A program made the position numbers and the translations under genes. The notes beneath the pieces are model-generated. The model saw nothing but the letters and a program-made list of their open reading frames with translations. It was not told the DNA's origin and made no database searches. 43,391 nt of DNA from a virus, in IMG/VR virus record IMGVR_UViG_3300024520_000014, positions 1 through 43,391 of that record; one strand, written 5' to 3'. Below, piece after piece: positions 8,615 through 15,603 of this stretch (positions within the stretch are counted from its first letter, which is position 1; each line of letters starts with the position of its first letter).

Positions 8615-9862
8615 TTATAAACTAAAATCTGTTTTTTCTTCTTGTATATCAATGTCTTGTAATTCTTTTGATATATCAAACTGCAACTTACTAAAGTCTG
8701 GAATTAATAAGAAAGTTTTATCACTCATTCAATACTTATTCTTTATTAAATTCATTTGTAAGTTCTTTCAATCTCTACTGAGTGCAAATATTACATCACT
8801 AGAGGCAAATATTGCCCCACTACCTTTTGGCTGTATCTTAGAACTATCTTTAAATCTACTATCATTATTAGCCTGTGATATATTAAATATAGTTGTATTA
8901 GTTGTAATTGCTAACTGTTGTAATTCCTGTGCTATCTTTGTCATCTGTTCGTATTCTGAGTTTCATTTTGTTTGTACATTCTGTATGAAATCTATATAAA
9001 CTATATCTGATTTTTCTGATTTTACTATTGCTTTTATTTCTTCTAACTTATAAACATCATCATATATTTTTAAGTTCTGAAAATCTCAAATCTCATAATC
9101 ATATCATTTTATTATTTTTTTCTGATTTATATTATAATATGATTTTAATAGAGAATTAAAGAGCATTTCTTTTTGTACTTCAAGAGAAAACACTAATACT
9201 TTCTTTTCTTTCTTTAAGTTATCTGTTATATATGAATAACTAAAATTACTCTTTCATACTCATGAGTAAGCAACTATTGTATAAACCTTTCATGGTATAA
9301 TTCATCAAGTATATTTATCTATAATAGGGTATGGTGATCAATAACCTAATCCTCATCTATTTTTATAATCATCTAGAAACTTCTCGAAACTATCACATAA
9401 TTCTATTATTGTATTTCCTTTCTTTTGTTTTATTTCTAATCAAGTCTGTAGGTCTCAAATTCTACTATATACATCTTTTATATCTTCATCATATCAAATC
9501 TTTTCTAGCTTTCTTGATTCTAGTATTATCTTTCTTCTATGAGAATGTTCTTTTATAGTTTTATCATAACTTTCCCAGAATATAGAATTTGTACATGATT
9601 CTATAATTTCAATAATATATCATATTCCTCATACTTCTTCTCAAATCTTCTTGGCTGTTATAAAATCCCTGACCATTACTAAGTCAACACATTTTCAAAA
9701 ATCTATAAGACTCTTAATAACTTTAAAAATTATCTTATGCCTATCTAAATAAAAATCTCCCTCATTGATCGTAAGTTTATTATATATTTCATTATCTATA
9801 ATAATTGAACCTAATAATGCTTGCTCTGTTTCTATTGAATATGGCAACTCCTTTGTATACAT
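8615..9862 (-). CDS. dnaB: Replicative DNA helicase DnaB, 415 aa
   Basis: The N-terminal DnaB domain begins PYSIETEQALLGSIIIDNE. The RecA-like ATPase has Walker A AYSGVGKS at about 198-205, Walker B DIVYIDFIQNV near 285-295, the SQANNDSR motif near 328 and the GSGAIFASSDVIFAL sensor region near 347. Both Walker A glycines (201 and 203) are TGA, which fixes TGA as Gly. 19 of 27 Gly codons are TGA. The hexamer unwinds the phage replication fork; the upstream gene is its probable partner. Length is slightly under the usual 440-470. Confidence 0.95.
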
Positions 9863-9867
9863 ATTAT

Positions 9868-10461
9868 TTAATTATTAATAAATTTATTTAATCAGTTTCA
9901 TTGTTTTAAGAAATCATATAGAGTAAATCTATGTTGTGAGTAATCAATATTAATATCTCTTGATTTGATCTCTTTTAAATAATTCCTAACTCATAAAACT
10001 ATCTCTTCCTGTGTATATTGTTTATCTATCTTTTTATATATGTCTTTTAAGTTATCATTTATTTTTATAGTCTTCTTCCAGAATTTATCTTTATCTTTTA
10101 ATAAATTCCACTTTTCTACTAAATTTTCTAATTTAGTATATATATCTTTATCTTTATCTTTATCTTTTAAGCTAGATTTGCTAGGTTTTGGTAGCACTTG
10201 GTAGCTTTTGCTAGCTTTTGCTAGACCTCACTTCTTGCCTTGTTCTCGCCTTTTATCACAAATAGCCTCATATTTTTCATTATCAATATCGAACTGATTC
10301 TTAAAAAAAAGGAATGCCATTTTTAAATCATCATCTAAATTATTTTCTATTCAATTTTCTTGATATTCAAATATTGCCTTCATTAGTTTTCAGAATTTTT
10401 CATCTGATAAATCTTTGATAGGTTTATACATTCATTTGTATAATATAAATCCTTTTTTCAT
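9868..10461 (-). CDS. DUF6291-like replication protein, 197 aa
   Basis: The N-terminus GFILYKGMYKPIKDLSDEKF, then GKLMKAIFEYQENG, FLFFKNQFDIDNEKYEAICD and KRREQGKKGG is the DUF6291 pattern common in phage replication modules. A Lys-Asp repeat (KDKDKDKD near 100) links to a C-terminal helical domain with an EIVLGVRNYLKEI segment. Directly upstream of dnaB it plausibly recruits the helicase, as DnaD-like or primosomal proteins do; this is inference. Translation follows a structured leader (10475-10555). Confidence 0.75.
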
Positions 10462-10474
10462 AATATATAAATTA

Positions 10475-10526
10475 AAAACAGTATCCTAGGGGCTGGTTTG
10501 TATGCGAACCCCTAAAATACTGTTTT
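10475..10526 (-). promoter_or_regulatory. Leader hairpin / putative attenuator before the dnaB operon
   Basis: A 10-bp stem AAAACAGTAT/ATACTGTTTT (10475-10484 with 10517-10526) encloses an AGGGG/CCCCT stem; on the minus strand it ends in five T about 12 nt before the operon start codon region. The loop TCGCATACAAACC is complementary to two upstream leader segments, TGTATGCGA and GGTTTGT (about 10532-10555). This could switch between structures or form a pseudoknot. Confidence 0.7.
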
Positions 10527-10558
10527 CAATTACAAACCATTTAATCGCATACATAGGT

Positions 10559-10587
10559 ATTATATACTATCTTCAATAAAAAAGCAA
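10559..10587 (-). promoter_or_regulatory. Promoter of the replication operon, TTGCTT-17-TATAAT
   Basis: TTGCTT at 10582-10587, 17 bp, TATAAT at 10559-10564. The -35 box lies inside the T-run of the upstream RNA terminator, so termination and re-initiation are adjacent. The leader to the DUF6291-like ATG is about 90 nt. Confidence 0.8.
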
Positions 10588-10697
10588 ATAAAAAACATAA
10601 GAAGACCACAGCAAAATGTTTCTTATGTAATTTATAATATACCCATTCAAAATGGTAAAAAGTTCAGAGTTCTTTTGAATCTAAAATTTAATAGGTA
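10585..10697 (-). ncRNA. Putative small RNA A, about 110 nt
   Basis: Defined by its own promoter (TTGACA 10725-10730, 16 bp, TACTAT 10703-10708) and an intrinsic terminator (8-bp stem CATAAGAA/TTCTTATG at 10596-10627 followed by six T on the minus strand). No start codon with a reasonable frame lies inside. An internal CCATT/AATGG mini-hairpin is visible. Could instead be a terminated read-through leader. Confidence 0.55.
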
Positions 10698-10702
10698 TTT
10701 GT

Positions 10703-10730
10703 ATAGTATAAATAAGTATTTTTATGTCAA
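10703..10730 (-). promoter_or_regulatory. Promoter of small RNA A, TTGACA-16-TACTAT
   Basis: Perfect -35 box TTGACA at 10725-10730 overlapping the stop codon of the 51-aa gene, and TACTAT at 10703-10708. Confidence 0.7.
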
Positions 10731-10877
10731 ATAAAATATAAAATAATTATTCTTTAATTTTAATAAAATTATTCAATATTTTGTAGTGTAATCTATATCA
10801 GAAACCCACTTAACTTTATCAAATAATTTTACACTATCTTTACTATCTCTTTGTAAATATCAAAATCTATTAAACAT
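10722..10877 (-). CDS. Hypothetical protein, 51 aa
   Basis: MFNRFGYLQRDSKDSVKLFD then KVKWVSDIDYTTKYGIILLK, a small beta-rich domain. Two TGA-Gly codons. Its last codons carry the -35 box of the next promoter. The 3-base gap to the gene upstream supports it. Confidence 0.6.
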
Positions 10878-10880
10878 ATA

Positions 10881-11102
10881 TTATTTATTTTTTATTTTAT
10901 TATAGAAATTATCTATTAATCTCTTAATAGACTTTCATTCTTTATTGCTTCCAATATCTTGCAAGTTATGTGTTATTGAAAGCATATAAATAAAATCTCA
11001 TTCCTCACAATCAGGAGTATTATAGTATTTGCTAATTGACATAGAATGTCTTTCAATTATTTTTTCTATTTTTTGCTCCATACTAATTCTCTTGCTAGAC
11101 AT
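10881..11102 (-). CDS. Hypothetical protein, 73 aa
   Basis: MSSKRISMEQKIEKIIERHS... ISKYYNTPDCEEGDFIYMLS: helical, basic ends. First gene of the transcript from the promoter at 11131-11158. No family recognised. Confidence 0.65.
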
Positions 11103-11130
11103 ATTTTATATATTATAAGGTAATGTTTTT

Positions 11131-11158
11131 ATTATATAAGATAAAAATAAGAAAGCAA
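11131..11158 (-). promoter_or_regulatory. Promoter, TTGCTT-16-TATAAT
   Basis: TTGCTT at 11153-11158 and TATAAT at 11131-11136. As at 10559-10587, the -35 box is embedded in the T-run of the preceding RNA terminator. Confidence 0.75.
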
Positions 11159-11271
11159 ATAAAAAATAGGACTTTCCTAAGTTTGCTCTGTAATCGTTCC
11201 TCGCTTTCCTCGTTAAAGGTATTTCTTGGCTTGTTACATTGTGAGACGTTCTTAAGCTTTCCCTATCTTCT
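11158..11271 (-). ncRNA. Putative small RNA B, about 110 nt
   Basis: Promoter TTGACA (11299-11304), 16 bp, TATAAT (11277-11282); terminator TAGGA-aag-TCCTA at 11167-11179 followed by six T on the minus strand. The transcript is richer in G+C than its surroundings, has a CTTT/AAAG hairpin and a duplicated CGAGGAA, and no convincing coding frame. It matches no RNA family I know. Confidence 0.65.
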
Positions 11272-11276
11272 TATAT

Positions 11277-11304
11277 ATTATATTCCTTTTATTAGTTTTG
11301 TCAA
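11277..11304 (-). promoter_or_regulatory. Promoter of small RNA B, consensus TTGACA-16-TATAAT
   Basis: Both hexamers match the sigma-70 consensus exactly, the only such promoter noted here. It suggests strong constitutive transcription of RNA B. Confidence 0.8.
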
Positions 11305-11357
11305 TAGTGTTATTGCATTTCGTACTTTGTAGGTTAGTACAAGCTAAGTCTATTGTT

Positions 11358-11681
11358 CTATTTTTGTATACAGTATCTTAAATTATAATTATATAAATTA
11401 GGAAAACCACCCTCTTTATCATCCATATAATAATCTAGCTTATCACTTGAATAACTAGAAAGGGTATCCTCAGAGATATTATGAAGTAATGCTATATATA
11501 TATCTGTAAGACTCCGGTAATCATCAGCTATCATAACTGTATCTATTCAGTACTTGTCTACGTCTCATACTATGTAATAATCATAAGTATCTATTGGAAG
11601 GTTCTCGTCATTATAGTATTTATTATAGAACTGTTCTATAAGGTCTATACATGCTTCTTGGTATTGTTTTATTTTATTCAT
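11358..11681 (-). CDS. Hypothetical acidic protein, 107 aa
   Basis: MNKIKQYQEACIDLIEQFYN... then DTYDYYIVGDVDKYGIDTVM and a Tyr/Asp-rich C-terminus. A small alpha/beta domain with net negative charge; no family recognised. It begins 12 bases after a T-run terminator (11693-11704), so its expression may be attenuated. Confidence 0.7.
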
Positions 11682-11689
11682 AGTTTTAT

Positions 11690-11765
11690 TTTAAAAAAAA
11701 CTAGCAGGTAATTACTTCATTGCCTGTTCTACTGACACAGACTCCATAACTTTTACTAGTTTAAC
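11690..11765 (-). ncRNA. Short leader RNA C with terminator, before the 107-aa gene
   Basis: From the promoter at 11772-11799 a leader of about 75 nt runs into hairpin CAGGCAAT/ATTACCTG (11705-11726) followed by CTAG and eight T. A larger ACTAG/CTAGT stem encloses it. The leader holds an 11-codon frame MESVSVEQAMK (11712-11747) that overlaps the hairpin, the layout of a translation-controlled attenuator. A stand-alone small RNA is the alternative. Confidence 0.55.
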
Positions 11766-11771
11766 TATTAT

Positions 11772-11799
11772 AGTATATTTATTTTATTATTTTAGTCAA
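11772..11799 (-). promoter_or_regulatory. Promoter, TTGACT-16-TATACT
   Basis: TTGACT at 11794-11799 and TATACT at 11772-11777; it overlaps the 3' end of the lysozyme-like gene. Confidence 0.65.
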
Positions 11800-12611
11800 A
11801 ACATATACTCTTTATAAAACTTAGTAGTAGTAACTCATCTCTTAGCATACCACATACCTTTATATGCGTGATAATGGTATCTATATATACAAGATAGTAC
11901 TCCATACTCTCAGGCTTCATATCAGTCTGTAAAGTTATGATTCTTCCAGTAGTAACCACATCTTTTACTTTTTCATACTTGTACCTTTCCTTGACTCTTT
12001 TGTCTTTTAGCTAACCATTGTAGCTGACTATCTATATCTTTAGGTATATTCCATTTTCTTAGTGTTTGTACATATCCTTTAGCATATGGATTACTAGCAT
12101 TCTCATCAAAGTTACTCTCAAAGTTTACTATTGCCAGTCTATTAGTTATTTCAAATGGATTAAAGTATTTTAACCATATCTTTATTTGGCTTCTAGGTGG
12201 TAGAGTTATATTGTGATCCCCTCATCTCGTACATTTACTTGCTTCTCTTGTAGTTTTATCTCTATCATTATAACAACCTATAACTGTTTTTTCAGTTGGG
12301 AAGTGAGATAAATAATATCCATATTCACCCATTACATCATAGTTAGCTTTGTTTTTCTCACTTACAGTTACATTGTGTGCCTCTACTGGTATAAGATTCA
12401 TTACAGCTCAAATTAATATGGTTATAGCTATAGTGAGCATAATAGGTTTTGACTTAGTTGTTAATCTATTTACTTTTCTACTTCTCCTTTGTTTTTGTAT
12501 TTGATCCGTTGTTTTCCTATCTGATAGGTTTATAGTATACTTATCTGTTACTAATTTGTCAAAATTCCTCTGACTCAATGCACCATTAAAACCCCTTTTT
12601 ATTCCTTTCAT
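11787..12611 (-). CDS. Membrane-anchored lysozyme/transglycosylase-like protein, 274 aa
   Basis: A basic cytoplasmic N-terminus is followed by one membrane helix at about 57-74 (IMLTIAITILIGAVMNLI). The outside part contains IVNFESNFDENASNPYAKGY at about 161-180: a Glu (E165) before S-N-F-x-x-x-A, then a downstream Q, as in SLT-type lytic transglycosylases. Cysteines at 113, 127 and near 210 could form disulphides. It would cut host peptidoglycan from the outer face of the membrane, as a signal-anchored endolysin. It is separated from the virion genes and has its own leader. Confidence 0.6.
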
Positions 12612-12648
12612 TTTTCCTTTTTTAATAATAAATTTGTTTTTGTTTTTG

Positions 12649-12678
12649 TTTAAACTGGTCGAATTCGACCAGTTTAAA
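12649..12678. repeat. Perfect 30-bp palindrome
   Basis: Two 15-base arms, TTTAAACTGGTCGAA and its exact complement, meet with no spacer. It lies 38 bp before the lysozyme-like ATG, in the transcript leader. No T-run follows on either strand, so it is not a normal terminator. It could be an operator or an RNA hairpin masking an upstream Shine-Dalgarno sequence (12681-12689). Confidence 0.85.
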
Positions 12679-12690
12679 ACCCTCCTTTTA

Positions 12691-12838
12691 ATTAATTATT
12701 GAGTTAATAAATTAATTTTCACATTTTTTAATTAATCGTTTTTCCTTTAAGTATCATAAAAAATATAGTATTTAATAACTTAATTGTTGTGTTAATTAAT
12801 TAATTTTTCACATTATTAATTAATCATTTCCCCTTTAT
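12691..12838 (-). repeat. Tandem imperfect repeat, two units of about 57 bp
   Basis: Units at about 12691-12748 and 12780-12838 share the minus-strand pattern AAGG-(G/A)AAA(C/T)G then ATTAATTAA, AATGTGAAAA and TTAATTAACWCAAYAATTAA. Each contains an AAAGG box and a five to six codon frame beginning ATG-TGA. They may be protein or RNA binding repeats in a leader, or an AT-rich unwinding region. Confidence 0.7.
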
Positions 12839-12939
12839 ATATGATTATTCTGAATCTCCTTTTGATCCTTTTTGTATAATAGTAACTTGCTTCTTAAAAA
12901 ACCTTTCAAATTTTTTGAGTGCAGAATTTCCTCCTTCAT
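12835..12939 (-). CDS. Possible basic peptide, 34 aa
   Basis: ATG at 12937-12939 opens MKEEILHSKNLKGFLRSKLL..., overlapping the 21-aa frame at 12894 in another register. Its own ribosome site is weak, but a strong AAGGAGG lies just inside. Could be noise within a regulatory leader. Confidence 0.35.
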   Translation of the reverse strand: MKEEILHSKNLKGFLRSKLLLYKKDQKEIQNNHI

Positions 12940-12959
12940 AATTCATACATAAATTCCAT
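12894..12959 (-). CDS. Possible leader peptide, 21 aa, with strong Shine-Dalgarno
   Basis: The minus-strand sequence AAAAGGAGG, 8 nt, ATG is a textbook ribosome site, rare in this genome. The frame MEFMYELGRRKFCTQKIGKVF includes two TGA-Gly codons and ends at TAA 12894-12896. It may be a translated leader controlling the downstream lysozyme-like gene. Confidence 0.5.
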
Positions 12960-13021
12960 AACTTATTCCTCCTTTTCATGTAGTTTGGTTAAATAATAAA
13001 ATAATAAGTTGATGTATATAA

Positions 13022-13050
13022 AGCTTACCACTCTTTTTTATAGATTGCAA
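13022..13050 (-). promoter_or_regulatory. Promoter, TTGCAA-17-TAAGCT
   Basis: TTGCAA at 13045-13050 and a weak -10 TAAGCT at 13022-13027, right after the T-run of RNA D. It would transcribe the repeat/SD leader and the lysozyme-like gene. Confidence 0.5.
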
Positions 13051-13061
13051 CTATTTGACAC

Positions 13062-13183
13062 AAAAAAACATAGGTTTAAGAAAGTACGAGGCTTTCTACT
13101 ACTCTATGCTTGTGATTTAAGGCTTATAATACAGGCAATACCTGATTTTGCAACTATAAGGTTGAAACTTAAACCCTTAGTTT
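13062..13183 (-). ncRNA. Putative structured RNA D, about 120 nt
   Basis: The ends pair: AAGG(G)TTTAAG at the 5' side with CTTAAACCT at the 3' side, followed by ATG and seven T. Inside are a CTTATA/TATAAG arm topped by CAGG-tattg-CCTG and a hairpin GAAAG-cctcgta-CTTTC. A promoter sits immediately upstream (13185-13211). The multi-arm closed fold with its own promoter and terminator is strong evidence for a functional RNA. It fits no family I can name. Confidence 0.65.
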
Positions 13184-13184
13184 T

Positions 13185-13211
13185 ATTATATTTATTTATC
13201 AATAATTGCAA
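13185..13211 (-). promoter_or_regulatory. Promoter of RNA D, TTGCAA-15-TATAAT
   Basis: TTGCAA at 13206-13211 and TATAAT at 13185-13190; the 15-bp spacing is short. The predicted start falls at the first paired bases of RNA D. Confidence 0.6.
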
Positions 13212-13239
13212 GTTTATATGTATCAACCGTGAGACATAT

Positions 13240-13279
13240 AAAAAAACATGTATCATTTTTTAGTGTTTATGATACATGT
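13240..13279 (-). terminator. Intrinsic terminator
   Basis: An 11-bp stem ACATGTATCAT/ATGATACATGT (13246-13256 with 13269-13279) followed by seven T on the minus strand. It begins at the stop codon of the 26-aa gene. Confidence 0.85.
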
Positions 13280-13359
13280 TATACTTCTCTGAGTCTGTTT
13301 ATACGGCTTATCTTCTCTTTGTAGATTATAACCTTATGGCTCTTTTCCTGTGTTTTCAT
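13279..13359 (-). CDS. Small basic peptide, 26 aa
   Basis: MKTQEKSHKVIIYKEKISRI NRLREV, strongly basic, starts 5 bases after an inverted repeat (13365-13402) and ends in a strong terminator, so it forms a tiny single-gene unit. Function unknown. Confidence 0.5.
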   Translation of the reverse strand: MKTQEKSHKVIIYKEKISRINRLREV

Positions 13360-13364
13360 AATAA

Positions 13365-13402
13365 AAATCTTATATACTAAGTAATATTAGTATATAAGAT
13401 TT
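13365..13402. repeat. 15-bp inverted repeat (operator or AT-rich terminator)
   Basis: AAATCTTATATACTA (13365-13379) and its exact complement (13388-13402) with an 8-base spacer. Minus-strand T-rich flank TTTTTATT follows, so it may terminate the 65-aa gene transcript or serve as an operator over a TATAAT-like site at 13403-13410. Confidence 0.7.
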
Positions 13403-13442
13403 ATTATAATACACAAGTCTTTAATGTAAAGATTGTGTGAAG

Positions 13443-13640
13443 TTACTGTCTTGCTCAAATAAGTGCTTGTAGTTCTTTTATTTCATTCTTCTTATTTTCT
13501 ATCTGTTCATCTATTAAGGGGCTACTTTTAAATCTCTTGTTTTTCTTTAATGACTGTATAGCTTTTAGTTCTTCTTCTTTTCTTCTTATACTTTTTATAA
13601 TTCCTTGATAGTATACATCATCGGGTATGTTTTTTTTCAT
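13443..13640 (-). CDS. Hypothetical coiled-coil protein, 65 aa
   Basis: MKKNIPDDVYYQGIIKSIRR then KEEELKAIQSL and IENKKNEIKELQAL, two heptad-rich helices ending GARQ. First gene after the promoter at 13686-13714. Function unknown. Confidence 0.65.
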
Positions 13641-13685
13641 AGTTCTTAAATTAAAAATAAATGCAAGTGTTATCTTACATTTATA

Positions 13686-13714
13686 ATGTTATCATGTTTT
13701 ATTTTTATTTGCAA
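13686..13714 (-). promoter_or_regulatory. Promoter, TTGCAA-17-TAACAT, repeated upstream element
   Basis: TTGCAA at 13709-13714 and TAACAT at 13686-13691. Upstream bases match the promoter at 8127-8155. Confidence 0.65.
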
Positions 13715-13735
13715 ATAATTGACTAGACTATTCAT
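13705..13735 (-). repeat. Promoter-proximal repeat, copy 2
   Basis: Second copy of the 31-base element described at 8146-8176, with one mismatch, again covering the -35 box. Confidence 0.7.
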
Positions 13736-13787
13736 ATAATACCTCTCTAGGGTATCAATATTCATATTCTTCCTCTTCTGTTCCCAT
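13728..13787 (-). CDS. Possible acidic peptide, 19 aa
   Basis: MGTEEEEYEYGYPREVLYE, in frame and packed against the basic 38-aa gene upstream. Its size makes it uncertain. Confidence 0.35.
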
Positions 13788-13788
13788 A

Positions 13789-13905
13789 CTATTTCTTCTT
13801 TTTTCTTATTCTTTTCTTTTTACCACCTCATAAACTTTCATTTATATTCTTAGCTGTAAATTTATTTATCTTTTTCTTAAATATTTTTCTAGGTTTTAAT
13901 ATCAT
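13789..13905 (-). CDS. Small very basic protein, 38 aa
   Basis: MILKPRKIFKKKINKFTAKN... GGKKKRIRKKKK: nearly half Lys/Arg. Likely binds nucleic acid or membrane phosphate; no family. Confidence 0.5.
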
Positions 13906-13915
13906 TTTTTAAAAT

Positions 13916-14389
13916 TTATTCATATAAAATATTATTTCTATTTTGCAGATACTCTTCTTCTGATATTGTACTATCTGCTATATACCATTTGATTCATATG
14001 GCTCATCATATCACTAATATTACTATTGTATACAGTACAAATAGTACTAAAGCTCTGAATGTTCTTCCAAGTTCACTTTGCATTTTCTTAGGAGTTTCCA
14101 TGTTTTCTTGATTAAGGATATAATTTATTATCTCAATACAAGTATATCAATCTTTCTTTAAATTTGCAAATTTTGACATCTTTATCTCTCATATTTCATA
14201 TGTATTATATACTCTTTCACAATCCTTGTTATACTCTAAGCCATTATATTTCTTAAAATGTCATCATGTTATCAAGAAGAATTTTACCTCATACTCCCAA
14301 CTCCAGTACATCTCTCAGTCATATATAACATAATGCTTTAGTCATAAACTTCAACATTTAGTATTACTAATGTATTCAATTATTTTCAT
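13916..14389 (-). CDS. Membrane protein, 157 aa, one C-terminal helix
   Basis: A soluble 110-residue N-terminal region (MKIIEYISNTKCGSLGLKHY...) is followed by FRALVLFVLYTIVILVIGG at about 118-136 and a short tail. It sits in a group of small membrane proteins (13.9-15.1 kb) beside the PLA2-like protein, which hints at a role in envelope changes or lysis. Confidence 0.65.
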
Positions 14390-14562
14390 TTAAAATTAAA
14401 CATATCTTTTAAATCTATTCATACAAATAAAGCTGGTATAATAAAAAGGAAATAGTCAACTTCTTTAAAGAATATATGAATAAAAGTCAATACAACTATC
14501 ATTCACAATCAAGAGAAATTAAGTATTATGTCAAACATTCATTTTTCTCTTATTTCTTTCAT
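14380..14562 (-). CDS. Two-pass membrane protein, 60 aa
   Basis: Hydrophobic segments IILNFSGLGMIVVLTFIHIF and FLFIIPALFVGI separated by KEVD. Overlaps both neighbours. A holin-like size and topology, but not diagnostic. Confidence 0.6.
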
Positions 14563-14692
14563 TCCTCATTTTTTTTATACTAAAACTTATTCATGCACCC
14601 ATTATTAATCAAAACAAAACTCATAAAAAGAACTCAATTCATATAAAACTTGCTGTAGTGAGTGATGCCACCCCTATACTATCTCTTAACAT
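14519..14692 (-). CDS. Small membrane protein, 57 aa, holin candidate
   Basis: An N-terminal amphipathic part, then one or two helices (SFIGIEFFLGVLFGLIMGAG) rich in TGA-Gly, and a basic tail KKMRNERNKRKM. Short protein with hydrophobic helix and charged tail is the general plan of phage holins. It overlaps the next gene by 44 nt and the PLA2-like gene by 7 nt. Confidence 0.55.
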
Positions 14693-15135
14693 TTTTCGTT
14701 ATTTTTATTAATAAAATAACTCCTTTTTCTTCTTTTTCAGAACTTAAATGCTGGATCGTAACCTATTAAAACAAGTCATATTGCATCTATTAATGTACCT
14801 ATTATACCAACTCATATAAAGTATATAAATGCCAGTACTACTCTTAGTATATTACCTAATCAGTAAAAGTCAAAGTAAGTAAAAGCAGAAAGAACCATTT
14901 CTATAAACATACATAAATCTGCCCAGAACTTACGGAATAAATTACCACCACACATATACCTTATATCATGTCTATTACATATATTAGAGTATTGTCTAGC
15001 ATATGGGGGTCTAAATATACCTCTTGCACTTCAGCACCCATTAGAGAAGTATTCTATCTCCTCTAGTTTCCAGTATTCTCAGTTTATATATTCATAGTGA
15101 TTTATTTTAGTTCCTCCTTTTTTCCTTTCTTTCAT
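14686..15135 (-). CDS. Phospholipase A2-like membrane protein, 149 aa
   Basis: Residues 31-75 read SNGCGSARGIFRPPYARQYS, then NICNRHDIRYMCGG and WADLCMF. This is the PLA2 fold signature: a Gly-Cys-Gly calcium loop, C-x-x-H-D-x-x-Y with catalytic H56-D57, and the second Asp (D73). One or two membrane helices follow (about 77-126). It could attack host phospholipids during lysis or entry; it is not known to be a virion part. The second Cys of CCxxHDxCY is absent, as in many bacterial and phage relatives. Confidence 0.7.
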
Positions 15136-15138
15136 AAT

Positions 15139-15585
15139 CTACTGATTATTTAGTAATATTGTTGACTGAGTATCAGATACAAGAGCTTTAAAATCAATAA
15201 AGTCCTGATATACAAAAGGTATAGGGTCATAATTATAATCAAGTACATTGATAGGCTCTAAACTATTCTCTTTTACATCCATAAACTGTGCTAATACAGG
15301 AGCAAAGTCTTTCTTTCTTATTTTAAACTTTCAATTTACCCCTCATATAGTAGTAAAGTCAAGAATAGTTTCTCATATATCTTTCCTTATATTGGCTTGT
15401 CTATCTACTTCTAGTAATTCAGCTTCTACTGTTACCCAAGCAGTGTCTAGTTCGGCTTGGGTGGGTTGAGTGATTTCAGTATTTAACCAAGTTAAAATAT
15501 CTCATTGTCATAGATTAACTACATCATAATCTATTTCATCCTTTAAGGTAGGATATAGATATCTAAGTGTCAGTATAATTTCCAT
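15139..15585 (-). CDS. Fibre-associated protein, XkdW/tail-assembly-like, 148 aa
   Basis: LRYLYPTLKDEIDYDVVNLG, then DILTWLNTEITQPTQAELDT resembles small proteins encoded just after phage fibre genes, which begin with a 'sequence of bases/acids in the query' domain and the phrase ...QPTQAELDAA. The C-terminal half looks alpha/beta. It follows the C1q fibre gene, so a fibre accessory or chaperone role is likely. Confidence 0.55.
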
Positions 15586-15603
15586 TATATATTTTATTAT
15601 AAA

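Noticed and set aside
13009-13263. An 84-codon frame on the plus strand
   Set aside because: It begins with TTG, has no TGA and almost no glycine, and is antisense to the promoters and stems of RNA D.
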